Below the pieces are notes generated by a model, which made no database searches, had not been told where the DNA came from, and saw only the letters and a program-made list of their open reading frames with translations. A stretch of 64,000 nucleotides of DNA from the NCBI GenBank assembly GCA_021292105.1, contig CM037861.1:49847920-49911919 (forward strand), written 5' to 3'. Source of the DNA: Anadara kagoshimensis (taxonomy: Eukaryota > Mollusca > Bivalvia > Arcoida > Arcidae). Below are positions 47,836-59,939 of the stretch, one piece after another (the stretch's first letter is position 1; every line of letters starts with the position of its first letter). The position numbers and the translations under genes were made by a program.

Positions 47836-48434
47836 ATTGGTACAATGTTGTTGGATTATGTGTTTTGCATTAGGACAATTGTCTGTTTTCGATACTAATG
47901 TTGCTTTGGTGAAGTAGAAGACTGTTCCCGGTGAGTTTCATGATTAACATAGAATGATACAATACAAACTATTAAGAAGGTGGTAAGTCAGACAATACCG
48001 ACTCGTTCATTTAAATTATGTTATAAAATATGCTTAAATTATACAGATAGTACTCAATACGCTTGACGGAAGAAGCAACATGCATATAACCTTTAAGTGA
48101 AGATTTATACATTTATATATCTTTAGAATTAATTAAATTACATAACAGATTAATACACGTTATGCAGAATTTATCAAATATATAAGCTAAACCGACCGAT
48201 AATAAACATAATGTTTAATGATACGGCAATAGAACTCAGATCTTAAATTCATGTTGCAGTGCAGAATAGATGAATGATTAAACATTAAAATTAAAACATT
48301 GTGATAAATTTTACAAACAAAATAAAGTTATACTACTCACTGCCAGCGATTATAATAGTTCAAAATTAACACAGCATAAAACAAAATATGGAAATAATCA
48401 CAGTTCTCTTAAAAGCTTATTTGAATTTTGTTAT

Positions 48435-48520
48435 TTACAGTTCCAAAGTTTTTACTTTGCTTGTGGAAATGTGATTCGGACATGGATAAGTATATTTGTT
48501 TTTGGTTACAAGCCTAAATG
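48435..48520 (+). mobile_element. Penelope-like 3' tail end in U3
   Basis: Only the last part: 'ttccaaagtttttactttgc', 'atgtgattcggacatgg', 'aagtatatttgtttttgg'. Counterpart of 32640-32775 in U0. Confidence 0.65.
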
Positions 48521-50676
48521 CTCAATGTATTTTGTTGTTAGATATGGCATGCAATGTCGTTTAATAAAAAACTTTTTCACATACTATATGCATTTTGAAG
48601 TTATTTTAGTATGATTTATTCACCTTTTGTTTATGTAATATTTTTAGTTTTATTCAGAATAAAGTTACATAACTGATGATCATTTTACATTTTTTGGCTG
48701 TATATAATCGTTAAGCTGTACATACGGCTGGTTATAATTGTTTTTATGACCCATAAAATTATTTGTTTCGATGGTATTCACATAAAACATTACGAATGTA
48801 AATATATTTATTATTTGTATAAAAAAGGATAACATACTGTAGACAATCAACAGACAAACACAATGTTAAACCTTTTACTTGAAAAATGAATAAATTTTTA
48901 AGTTTTGCACCAAAGGGAACGAGGAAATGATTAACCATGCAATCTGTAAAAGTTTAAATGAGTTATATCTGTCAGTAGTGTACTTTCTTATAACAACTTT
49001 ATTATACAATGTGTCATTGTTTTAGATAATTTGGATTGGCAGGATAAAATGAATTTATGATGAAGAGTCACATTATAATTACGATATAATAAACCAAATA
49101 AACAATACTGATATGATAATTAGTCGACCACTTATAAATATTCGAATTATTCGTCCAATCACAAGAATATATTTAAAACTGAAAATGGTGACGCATCAAC
49201 TGTTTGCAACGGGAAATATTAAATCTTGTTTTCCGATTTTTCAAAAAAATTCAAAAACCCTTAACAAGAGGTCACTGCTATAAATTCTTTTATCCAACAA
49301 AATCGGATTTTCTTTTTTGAAGGTTTTCTTTATAAACACATGTAAATTTATATTGGATTTCATTAAAATTATGAGATTGCGTAGTTGAGTAATTGACAAA
49401 AACGACAGAAAATGGTCCGTGGTTTTAAAAAACCAAACGCCAATTAAGGCAATGGAGTCATTCTCTGACCAGAAAGCAATTCATCACTTCCATTTCAGTA
49501 ATGTATTCGGAATTAAATGGCTGTAACAATGATTAGAATGGTCTTTTCAAAATGCTAAAGGGAATTAAAGTCTGAACATCAAATTTAATTAAAATTGGAC
49601 TACCCTACGCAATATTGTGCTATAGACAAACGCTAAAACGAACTTTAATTTCACTCAGATAACATCGGAGATGCATTAGTGCAGTCTTTGGATTAAGTGG
49701 CCACTCTGTGATCATTGATTTGATTTTTTTTTTTGCGAAATTGATTTTATTGTAATAGTTTCAAATGTTCATTTACTTGTCTGACCATCCTTTTCTCAAC
49801 ACAATTTAATGAAAAAACATCCTAGCAGACGATGAATCTTAAAATTTGAAGATAGAGTGCATTTGAAAAGAGTTTTATTGAAACTTTTTTTGGTTTGATT
49901 TTTTCTATAAAATTATTCTTGAAATAAAACTCGGGGATATTGTCACGTAGGCAAAGTGCATGTGTTTCAGTTACAATTGTCTTCAACACTAACCATATAT
50001 CTATATGACTCCTCAAAAAGTCGCGGATTTTATCATTAAACTTGGTTTGAATTTATGTTTAGTATGTCTGACATTACTAAACAATGACAATGTCTTTATG
50101 TGAATAATCTTAGAAACAAACTGCTCAATTTATTACTCACTGTTGAATGTTTTGCACTCTCTGTTAAAAAATTAATTTGGTGAAACATGACGAATTACCA
50201 ATATATATATATACACATTCGGTTGTTTTATTTGCATTTTAAAATTATACGCAAATAATTCACGGCTCATTATTTTCTTATGTTTTGAAATGTAAATGAC
50301 GTATCGCCAATATACACCTATTTGTTTAATTTCTAAATTAAAACTTACAAAGTTGCACTGCAAATCCGATGGTATTTGGTTTGATTATGTCGGGTATATC
50401 AAACTTGAAGTTTGTATCATGACATTTGAAGGATTATAATAACAATATTATTTTTATGCAATTGATGAAAACAATATGCATTTCTAGTTATGTCCAACAG
50501 AAGATAGTATTTAGGTTCAGATAAACGTTGTTAATCAAGATTATCTGTTACGTAAAATTTCAATTTCTAAAAAAACTAAGCTACACTTAATCATTCAAAG
50601 CATTTCCTTGGATGAATTTGGTCAAATAAAGTTTGGTCCTTCTATTTTTCTAAGTAATAATTGGACTTTTAATTCG

Positions 50677-50723
50677 ACCACTATTGATGAGGGATTGTAT
50701 TCCAAACGGCGGTCTTTTAGTGC
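50677..50723 (+). ncRNA. Hammerhead-like motif in U3
   Basis: CACTA, TTGATGA (first core base changed), GGGA-ttgta-TTCC helix II, AAAC in place of GAAA, GGCGGTC, TTTTAGTG closing with CACT. Confidence 0.4.
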
Positions 50724-51993
50724 TACAAAATCAAACAGGTTTAGTTACAAATACATATATATTCTATATGATGTCAATATTGAGAGTTGCATGCATCACC
50801 ATGATATTATTTTATATACATTTATTTACGTGTTCAAACATTCACTAAACACTGTATTTTTCTTCACATAAATTGATGCCAGAAAGGAAAAAACAGTTAC
50901 GAGAAAATGTACAATGAATACAATATAAAAGGTCAAACAGAACAATAAAGAAATTTTCTGTATTAATATATTGAATACAATCCTATTCATCATCACCGTG
51001 TTTTTGCTATGAAGTGTCATATAAATTTTAAATTTAAAATGCCAATGACTTATAAAGTCTACAATTAAATTTTATTTCTATTATTCTCCTACGGTCATTG
51101 ATTTAAAAATCAATCTAAAACGTAAAATAAACATATGATGAGTTTGAAACTTTTTAGCAACTTTTATTTATGAGTCATCAATAATTCAAAAGTTCAAAGA
51201 ATAATCCTTCTAGAAAAAAGGAGAAGAACAATAAGGCTCGCTGTAGAATTTGTTCCAAAATGGACAAACGTTGCTATTATTAAAACTAGTTTATTTAATT
51301 GCAGTAATAAAATATTGTTTACTTTTATACATTTGATTAAGATTAACATTTTTCAAATCAATACATAAAATAAATAAAAATTAAAGAGCATGAAAAAAAA
51401 ACACATGTACAATTTCTTCCACATGGAACATTTACAGTATAGTAAGAGTAGTATTGTTTACATTCTTCAAAAAATCTAACAATAAGGAGACGAGAAGTCA
51501 AACAAAAGTCCATGGTCAAATCACAATCCCACGTTCTGTAATGTACAACCTGTTATAAATGGCTCACCGGATAACTATAAACCGTAGTAACAAGTTTCCT
51601 ATGAAGTTTTCATATATTCAATAGAAAAGAATTCAATATACTAGAGTTCATAATAATTGTTCGAATTGAATTGCTTTACATTCTTAGGAACGGTTTCGGT
51701 CTATAAATTATTTTTTCATAACTATCGTTTTGTTATTTAACAAATTCTCTAGTACAGATGTCCTGAGTTATTGTAGATTGTATTGCATTGTTGCAAGGTT
51801 ATTAATGTATTTCGTCTCAATGCGTTCTTATAAAAAACCTTCCATTATTATCACGATTTGTTTAAAGCGTAAAAACACAAACTATAAATCCGAGTGTTTT
51901 ATGTCTGTCGCAATATCCTTAAAGCAATGATTTAAAGAAATAAACTTATTTATACCCTGAGTCCGATGTAAAATCGTAAGGCGAGATTATAAG

Positions 51994-52146
51994 AATCCAT
52001 TATGAGTATCCATGTAGGATAGGGAAATCTCACCCGAGGGGTTGAACATTTCAGTCAAAGACGAGGCTTGCCGAGTCTCTGACCAGAAATGTTCAACCCT
52101 GAGGGTGAGATTTTCCTATCCTACATGGATAAACTCATAATGGATT
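51994..52146. repeat. Long inverted repeat (hairpin)
   Basis: Left arm 51994-52051, right arm 52087-52146, about 58 bases each with only a few mismatches and a small offset, around a 35-base loop. Arms contain 'catgtaggatagggaaatct' and its near inverse. RNA from either strand would fold into a stable stem. Confidence 0.9.
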
Positions 52147-52485
52147 ATTTTTCTTCCATTTTAGTGCCAATATTTGGCTTCAAGTACGATGAACATAAAC
52201 ATCGACGCCATGTTTGTAAAATCTACCTTTGTAATTCGACATTCTACTTTAAAATAAATATGACCATTGGATAGATCGTACCGGATTTCGGTTTATACAA
52301 AATGTATAAACTACAAAACAAAGTTGTTCATTAAAAAATCCAATATTTATCATTTGAAACGCACTCAAAATTTCTAAATCGTGAAGAATTGGATGTCATT
52401 TTCCCGCAAGATGACGTGATGTTCTCCATATGATGACGTCATGTGATTGTCTTTTGATTGTGACGTCACTAAAGGTCACATGGTC

Positions 52486-52509
52486 ATGTGAGATACGCGT
52501 ATCTCACAT
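52486..52509. repeat. Perfect 24-base palindrome
   Basis: Twelve bases 'atgtgagatacg' followed directly by their exact reverse complement. It lies near the right end of the fold-back element, downstream of two CRE-like TGACGTCA sites (about 52434 and 52461). Confidence 0.9.
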
Positions 52510-54941
52510 AGGGAAAAACACTATCTTACATGAGCAGATATGGAAGAATACTATTTTTACGACTTATTGACATAAAAAAAGCCATTAGGGTAATTTCACT
52601 ATTGTCTGCATTTTCGATTTTTATTTTAAAACGTAAATGAAAACTTATTACAAATCTATTATGACTTTTCTTGTATTTGAAAAAAAATCGGTCAGCTCTT
52701 GAATGCATAAGACGTTATTTAAGTTTACTATACATGGAGACTGTAAAATCCAAATTTTGAGTTAATTTAAACAAACAGGTGAAGCAAAATGAAAATGCAG
52801 AAATTCTGATTTTAAATCGGTGTATATGAAGAAGAAATATCTTCGGCTTACGTTTATTTCATACTACTAGAGGTTGTGATATAACAGCATCTGAAGTAGT
52901 GAAAGAATTGAGTATTTATGCTGTTAATCTGTGTTTATGTTTTGTTTATTATGTTTGTTTTTGATTTACAGAACAAAATGTGGCTAGATTGTTTAAAGCG
53001 GGTTTATTGTATTTTAGTTATGTTTACTGATGACAAAAATGCCAGTTATATTCTTTAGTATGCAGCATGTGAAGTGAATATGGAATCGTCGTTTTTCAAA
53101 CTGAGTCTGAACTCCGACTACATCCATCGGTTTTTTGTTGATTGAATTCCCGAGGGCATCCAAACTTTTGGGATTCGGACCGTAACAATGATTTATTTTC
53201 CTCGTCCATGCTTTTGGACAATTTCTGGAACCAATCAACCACAAACATAAAAATCTATGTTGACTAACATTTCCCAAAGCCTGGGCAGATGCTAACCCTT
53301 TCGGAGAACATAGTAACCCAGTAACACATTTCCTTTATTAACGGTCAAGTATTTAAGTATTGTATTTAATTTGACAGCTTTCAAGTTTATACTATGTTGT
53401 TTTTTTATTTTTTAAATTCAAAAAAACCCAAAACGCAAGTTTGCTGCTATATATTCTTTTATCTAACAGAATAGGATTTATTTTTATTGAGATTTTTCTT
53501 CATAAACATTTATTTGTGTTTCATTAAGATCATTAGATTACGTAGTTTGAGTATTTGACAAAAAAGACAGGAAATGGTCCGTGGTTTAAAAAACAAACGT
53601 CATGTAAGACAATGGAGTCATTTCCTGACCAAAAAGCAATTTATCACTTTCATTTCTGCAATGTATTTGAAATTGAATGGCTGTAACAATGATCAGAATA
53701 GTATTTTTCAAAACGCTAAGGGGATTTAAAGTCTGCACATCAAATTTAATTACAATCAGACTACCTTACGCAATATTGTGCTATAGACAAACGCAAAATT
53801 CAACTTTCAATATACTTAGATAACATCCGAGATGCATTAGTGCAGTTTATGGATTAAGTCCCCGATTTTATTTGAGAAATTGATTTCATTGTAATAGATT
53901 TGAATGTTCATTTCCTTGCATGAGACATCTTTTTCTCTTCAGAATTTAATGAAAAAACATCTTAGCAGACGATGAATCTTCAAATTTTAAGATAGAGTGC
54001 ATTTAGGAAGTGATTTAATGAAACTTTTTGTTATTTAAGTTTCTATAAAATTCTTCTTGAAATAAAAATTGCGGATTTTGTCTGGTGTAACAAATAAAGC
54101 TACTTTTTAAACAACAAAACGCCTACATTTGACACCAATATTTTTCATTTTTTCTGTTTATTCTTTATTTTATTGTATATATTAGGTTTTTGTCAAATAT
54201 CATGGCCTACAGCAAAAAAAAACAAAAAAAATTGATCATTAATTTTAGCATTTTAGCTCGTCTGTCACTTGAATAATCGTAATATGCATTTGTCTTTTCT
54301 TTTCATGATTGTTTGGTACCATAATTTACCTGTGCTATACCGTGTCCTTAGTCACGTAAGCAAGTGTATACTTTTGATTCAATTGTCTTCAACGCTAAGA
54401 CATATATCAAACACCACAAAAGGTTTGGTTTTAAATCATAAAAATTTCTTTAAATTTATATCTAGTATGTCTGACATTACGAAACAAAAGGCCGTGGTTT
54501 TTATGTGAATAAATTCTGTGAAGAAACTGCTTAGTACATCACTTTTTAAGTTTTTTGCACGCTCAAGTTTAAAATGAAAATGTCAACAGACATGACAATA
54601 TACACTCAGTATATCAAATCTGAAGTTCTTATCATAACCTAATGGTTTATCCCAAAAATATTATCTTTATGCAATTGATGAAAGCAATTTGCATTTCTGG
54701 TTATGTCCAACAGAATATAGTATTTAAGCTCAGGTTTTAATTTAGCAACATATAATACTCTGTATTGTCAGATAAACGTTGTTAATCATGATTATCTGCT
54801 ACGTAAAATTTTAATTTCTTAAAACAACTAAGCTACATTTAATCATTCAAAGTTTTCCCGCAGGTGAATTTGGTCAAATAAGGATTGGTCCTTTAAATTT
54901 TCCAAATAGAGAAACAAAAAATAATTTGACTTTTAGAGCGA

Positions 54942-54988
54942 TCACTACTGGTGAGGTATTGTATTCCAACCGACGGTCTTTTAGTGCT
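54942..54988 (+). ncRNA. Hammerhead-like motif in U4
   Basis: CACTA, CTGGTGA (one core change), 'ggtattgtattcc', AACC in place of GAAA, GACGGTC, TTTTAGTG. Degenerate. Confidence 0.35.
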
Positions 54989-56752
54989 ACAAAATCAAAC
55001 AAGTTTAGTTAAAAATCAAAATATATTCTATGATGTCAATATTGAAAGTTGCATCTAAAACATAGAAAACCATCAATCACGACCATTGCATCAACATGTT
55101 AATATCTTATATACGTTTTTTACGTGTTCAAACATTCAATAAACATTCTATTTTTCTTTACATATATTCATGCAAGAATAAAAAACAGTTTCGAGAAAAT
55201 GTATTACAAATACAAGATAAAATGTCAAACAGAAGAATGGGGTATTCTCTGACTTAATATATTGAATATAATCCAATTCATCATCTCTGTTTTTGCAAAT
55301 GAAGTTTCATTAAATTGTAAATTCAAAATGCCAATGACTTATAAAGTCTATAAATCAAATTTTATTATGACTATTCTGCTACGATCATTGATTTGAAAAA
55401 TTATTTAAAAAAATAAAAATAAAAACGTATGATGCGTTTGAACCTTGTTCGGCAAACTTTTTTGATGAGTCAACAATATTTTGCTCCAAAGATAACAGAA
55501 CTTGCGATAATCAGCCTTGAAAATCACAGAAGAACAATCAGGCATGTTGTACAGTTTGTTTCAAATTAGACAAATATTGCTATAAATGAAACTTTTATTA
55601 ATCAGCATCTATGAAATATTGATTGCTTTTTATGCATTTGATTAAGATTAATATATATTTAATTAACACATAAAATATACAAAAAATTCAAATAATAATA
55701 TTAAACAAACAAAAATGTAACATAACATTGGAACGTCCTAACATTAACAGTTAAGTAATTATAGTAATATCAGCACAAAAGATAACGATGACGAGACGAG
55801 AAATCAAATACAAAATATACCGCTCCATGCCCAAATCACAATCCTTGGAACTGTGATGTACAGCTTGTTACAAATGGATCACTGGATAGCTATAAATCGT
55901 GGTAAGACGTTTTCTATGGAGATTTTATGTTCGTTCAATATAAAAAAGTCCAACATACTATAGTGCAAAATAAATTGGTTGAATTGTATTGGTTTACATT
56001 CTTAGGTTCGGTTCTGGTCTTACAATTACTTTTAGAATCATCGTTTTATCTATTCATATTAAAACATAGGCTTCAATTTTTAGACCTGTTCTCTAGCACA
56101 GATGCTTTGAGTGTTTCTAGATTGTATTGCAGTTTCGCAAGGCTATTGATGCATTTGGTCTCAATATGTTTTTTATTAAAAACACTAATATTATAACCAC
56201 GAGTTGTTCAAAGCATAAATATGCAAACTATCAATCCAACGGTTTTATTTCCGCAGTATTTTCATTTCAGCATTAAACAATAAATGCATTAATACCCCGA
56301 GTCCGATAAAAAATCTTGAAGCGAGATTACTATTTTTACGACTTATCGACATAAAAAAAGCCATTAGTGTAATTTCACTATTGTCTGCAGTTTACATTGT
56401 TTATCTTTAAAACCACAAAAGAAGACTTAAAACAAATCTATTATGATTTTATTTCTAAAAATTGTTCAGATCATTTATAGAATTGGACGTTATATAAGAT
56501 CACAATATCTTGAGGCTATACAATCAACATTTTGATATAATAAAACAAATAGGTAAAGCAAAATAAAAAGACAAAAAGTCGTCCGATTTTTGGTCAGTGA
56601 ACATATGAACAAGAGTTATCTTCGGCTAAAATTGATTCCTTTTTACCAGATGTTGTGGTACAATAGCATCTTAAGTAGAGACAGAAATGAACATTTCTGC
56701 TGTCTGTCTGTGGAAACAGTTTAATTTTCTTTTACAGAACACTTTGTGTATA

Positions 56753-57075
56753 GGTTGTATTTGAAACTTTATGACAAACGTAATGACTTCAATTTTTCTA
56801 TTGTCAACTTTCCTTTTTTAAGCAGCAATATTCCTGCTTCTCCTGCTTATGGGGTATTTGTTTTCCAATTAATACGCTATGGTAGAGCTTGTTCCCACTA
56901 CGGAGACTTTGTACAACGAAGTAGGCTGCTTGCAAATAAATTGTTGACTCAGGGATATTGCAAGCCTAGGCTTACCAAGGCCCGCAAAAAGTTTTATGGC
57001 CGTCATTACAGTATTGTTGATAAGTTTGATGTCTCTGTGTCCAGGATTGCCCTGGATATATTTGACGTCTCATAG
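56753..57075 (+). pseudogene. C-terminal fragment of Penelope-like reverse transcriptase
   Basis: An open frame of about 105 codons continuing to a natural stop at 57075: LYLKLYDKRNDFNF, then a conserved 'SPAYGVFVFQLIRYGRACS'-type region and 'KFYGRHYSIVDKFDVS'. This region follows the catalytic palm, which is missing here. It lacks the frameshifts seen at 37430-38700, so this is the better source for the family's C-terminus. Confidence 0.8.
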
Positions 57076-57275
57076 TTCCATGTTCCTTTCACACAATTTT
57101 GATTGCACACGTGGCGGGTGTAGCTAGCTAAACAGGAGGTGCTTACCCTTCCAGAGCACCCGGCCTCACTTCCCTGGTGGAAGTTCACGTGTCTAACCTA
57201 ACTTGTCGGTTCCTAAGTCTTTACTTTGCTTCTGGATTGTGATTTGGACATGGGTTAGTATGTTTGTTTTTGATT
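56753..57275 (+). mobile_element. Penelope-like retroelement, severely 5'-truncated
   Basis: About 523 bases: C-terminal reverse transcriptase sequence, then the best preserved 3' tail in the window with 'gtagctagctaaacagg', hairpin 1 (57138-57143 with 57155-57160) and hairpin 2 (57168-57173 with 57179-57184). It sits between 'acagaacactttgtgta' and 'aaagtggataattgtat' of U5; related sequence is uninterrupted in U2 near 43475-43520. Confidence 0.8.
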
Positions 57276-57545
57276 GATTAAAGTGGATAATTGTATATTC
57301 ACCTATGTTTATTGGTGACAAAAATGCCAGTTAGATCTTTTAGTATGAAACATATAACATGTAGTAAATATAAAAACGTCGATTTGCAATCTCAGTCTAA
57401 ATTCTTTACATATGACCACATGGATAATTTTGTAGTTGAACTAAGAGGGCCTCGAAACATTTGGGATTTTGACCTTTTCGCTAAATAATATTCGCCAACC
57501 ATCATTTGGAACTTATCAAACACAAGCATACCATTCCATTTTGAC

Positions 57546-57785
57546 AATCCAAAAACCCAAGTATAAATAAAACCTCTGGTAAATTAAGTAAAATTTGTGA
57601 CCATTTTCAAGGTAGTGAGACTAGGTTCTCTGAATCTGTTAGCACCTCCTGTCCAGCTAGCTGCAATAGCCAAATGTGAAATCAAAATACAGGAACATGG
57701 AAATATGAGACTTCAGAAATATAGAAGATAATTTGGGATACAAAATTATAGTTTTATTATCAATATTGTGATGATGCAACAAAAA
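57546..57785 (-). mobile_element. Penelope-like 3' tail, minus strand
   Basis: Reverse-complement tail from about 57600: 'aaggtagtgagactagg', 'agcacctcctgtccagctag', 'aacatggaaatatgagac', reaching 'tatcaatattgtgatgat', which is the end of the RT frame. Oriented against the plus-strand element at 56753-57275. Confidence 0.75.
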
Positions 57786-58649
57786 AAGGTTAAATGTCTT
57801 TGAAAGAACATTTACCTTAGGTTATTTTGAGCCAATATGTTCCATAATAAAACCAACCTAAAAAATTGTCAACAATTCAAATAGGAGTGATTTATACAAG
57901 AAACAAAACCATATTCAAAATGAAGAAAAGGTCTTTTTCTTCACTATTTAACTATTTGTAATATTTCATTCATATTTGAATCTCAGAGCTAGGGGCAAAT
58001 ATTTTGTTAATATCATTAGTTGATTTTCTTCCGCATTTTCTAAAAATATTACAGTAATCAGTCGAAGGATGATATGTCAGAAGAATAAATCGCAAATGTC
58101 AAAGAGATCAAATATATATATTATATATAATAAGATTGTTATACCCAATAGAATATAATTTGATTATCAAATCAAACCTCTAGTCACTTTTATTAAACAT
58201 TTAATATCAGAAAAATCTTTATTTAAGACATTATTCCCTGAGAGTCTAGAGATGTTATCAAGTTTTTAGAAGTACGGATTAAAATAGCGTATATTCCTCA
58301 ATATCTGAATAAAAAAAATCCGGCAATAATACTAGGGAAATACAAACTTGAATACCTGTTATTTCAAACTACATCGCCATAAAATTGAACACACTTTAAT
58401 GTCTCTTGTAGACAATTTTTGTGTCTCATCACACTTTTGGTAAATATTTAATATTTTCAGTTTTATATAATGTATTTGAAACATTTAGTCCTATTCCCCT
58501 ACCCGTAGTTATATTCTATGTCAATGCTTAAATTTCGTTTCTATCATGCGCGAAGGTTCAATTAAGAAGTGATCTATTCTTTTTTTTCTTCTGAACGTTA
58601 AAACATTTTAAGTGGTTTTGAGACAATAAAACGTTAGATCTAATGAATC
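57786..58649. other. Non-coding, nothing recognised
   Basis: AT-rich flank of the array. No gene or known repeat seen. Confidence 0.45.
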
Positions 58650-58805
58650 AAAAACAAACATACTAACCGATGACCGAATCACAATCCAGAAGCTAAGTAA
58701 AAACTTTTGAACTGACAAGTCAGGTTTGACATGTCAACTTCCACTAGGCCTGGGGCTCCGGAAGGGTTAGTACCTCCTGTTTAGGTAGCTACACCCGCCA
58801 CAAGC
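58650..58805 (-). mobile_element. Penelope-like 3' tail, left half of an inverted pair
   Basis: 'aaaaacaaacatactaacc', 'gaatcacaatccagaagcta', 'ggctccggaagggttagtac', 'gtagctacacccgccac'. The right partner is at 58945-59080, with the tail ends outermost. Confidence 0.8.
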
Positions 58806-58944
58806 TACAAAACAAATATTGTTAATTCATTGCACTTGCCACTAATCATCGATGTCAATAATTACAATATTTCAAGCAAATACAAAGTTAGAAAATCAGT
58901 GTCATCATTGTTTAAATCGAAACAAAAAAATTGAATGAAATACG

Positions 58945-59080
58945 TAGCGGGTGTTAACTGACTTAATATTTCTAGAGCACCCGCCTCACTTCACTAATGG
59001 ACGTTCACGTGTTAAACTTAATCTGCCAGTTTTTACTTGGATATGGTTTTGTGATTTTTGCATGTTTTTTATGTGAAATT
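58945..59080 (+). mobile_element. Penelope-like 3' tail, right half of an inverted pair
   Basis: 'gcgggtgttaactgac', 'agagcacccgcctcacttc', 'gacgttcacgtgtt', then 'tttttacttgg' and 'ttttgcatgttttt'. More decayed than its partner. Confidence 0.65.
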
Positions 59081-59939
59081 TAAGACAGTAATATAATCAT
59101 TCACTCACTTTATATTTATTGTTTCCTAAACCCTAATATATTTCGGTACCTTTATTTAAAATGAAAAAGATGCACATAGGTGTACAGCGTTGTTCCTTAT
59201 TATCATTCCATGTCAATTTTAAAAACGAGCGAATATTATTTGATTATTCTTTGGTAACAAAATAAATGATATATCTGCCGCAATACTTTTATTTTTTACA
59301 TTAAATCAGTTTCTTAGACTTTTGCTATTGCATCACACAAAGCTGTTAATCTAAACTGAACTGAAATGTGGAAGGCGCCATTTCCCATTTAGCAGATGGT
59401 TCTGTCAAATTCTGAACCTTTTATTTATTTAATTTCTATTTTTTAATTCCAAAATATGTTTCTGTTAAGGTTTTAAAAGTATTAAAGCAACTGTTTTCAC
59501 TCTCTTTGTTTCCTTTGTTAATGGTAAAGTTATTGGTTTGCACTAATAATTATCATGTGAATAGCTTCGTAAAACAATCTTTAATTATAATAAATTTTAT
59601 CTTATTGTCCTCTTTTTCAGACATTTGACTGATTCATAAGGCCATATTTAAACCCCTAGAGACTGATTTTGACAACAACTATAATAAACATTTATATCCC
59701 TATGTGACAAAAATTATCTCTAACTAATTTAGAGTAAAGAAAGATATATTAGTAAGTAATTTAGTCATCTGATGTTAAACTGCTGAACTACTTTTGTGCT
59801 ATCAATATAATACATAATTTTGCTCTTTAGTTTAAGACAACTTTGTTATCTCAATTGTCACAACAAATTTACGATGGTTGTTTTAGAATTCTTAAACGAA
59901 CTGATTGTACTTTTGGTGTAATTATTTTCCCCTTGATCA
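59081..59939. other. Non-coding, nothing recognised
   Basis: AT-rich, no supported feature. Confidence 0.45.

Larger units (their letters stand above)
46172..51369 (+). repeat. Repeat array, unit U3 (long form)
   Basis: About 5.2 kb. It follows the U1 order to the 'cattgttagatctta' block (about 47205), then carries a type-A hammerhead repeat (47275-47430), the rest of that block, a minus-strand Penelope-like tail, and the 47.8-49.1 kb segment otherwise found only in U0, before rejoining the common order at 'tgctataaattctttta'. Confidence 0.85.
51988..52548. mobile_element. Fold-back, non-autonomous DNA element
   Basis: About 560 bases interrupting U4 between 'gcgagatta' and 'ctatttttacgac', which are adjacent in U3 ('gcgagattaccatttttac', 46824). 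The outer ends are related as imperfect inverted repeats ('catgtaggatag' left; inverse of 'ctatcttacatg' right), and a TA is present at both junctions, suggesting a TA target duplication. Inside the left end is a long hairpin (51994-52146). No transposase; the 61-codon frame at 52089 is chance. Class unassigned. Confidence 0.75.
51370..55689 (+). repeat. Repeat array, unit U4 (short form plus insertion)
   Basis: About 4.32 kb, or about 3.76 kb without the fold-back element at 51988-52548. It carries the common anchors, e.g. 'tctctagtacagatgtcctg', 'acgacttattgacataaa', 'tgctatatattcttttatc' and 'catccgagatgcattagtgc'. It is more diverged from U1 and U2 than they are from each other in the 53972-54180 block. 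Confidence 0.88.
55690..57545 (+). repeat. Repeat array, unit U5 (partial)
   Basis: Collinear with the first half of the other units ('gatgacgagacgag', 'ttctctagcacagatgcttt', 'acgacttatcgacataaa', then 'gacaaaaatgccagttagat'), interrupted by a Penelope-like insertion at 56753-57275. Homology stops at about 57545, the right edge of the array. Confidence 0.82.

Noticed and set aside
36501-54988. Reading the regularly repeated motifs of the array as a CRISPR array.
   Set aside because: The repeats are kilobases apart, the sequence is animal, and there are no short spacers or cas genes.
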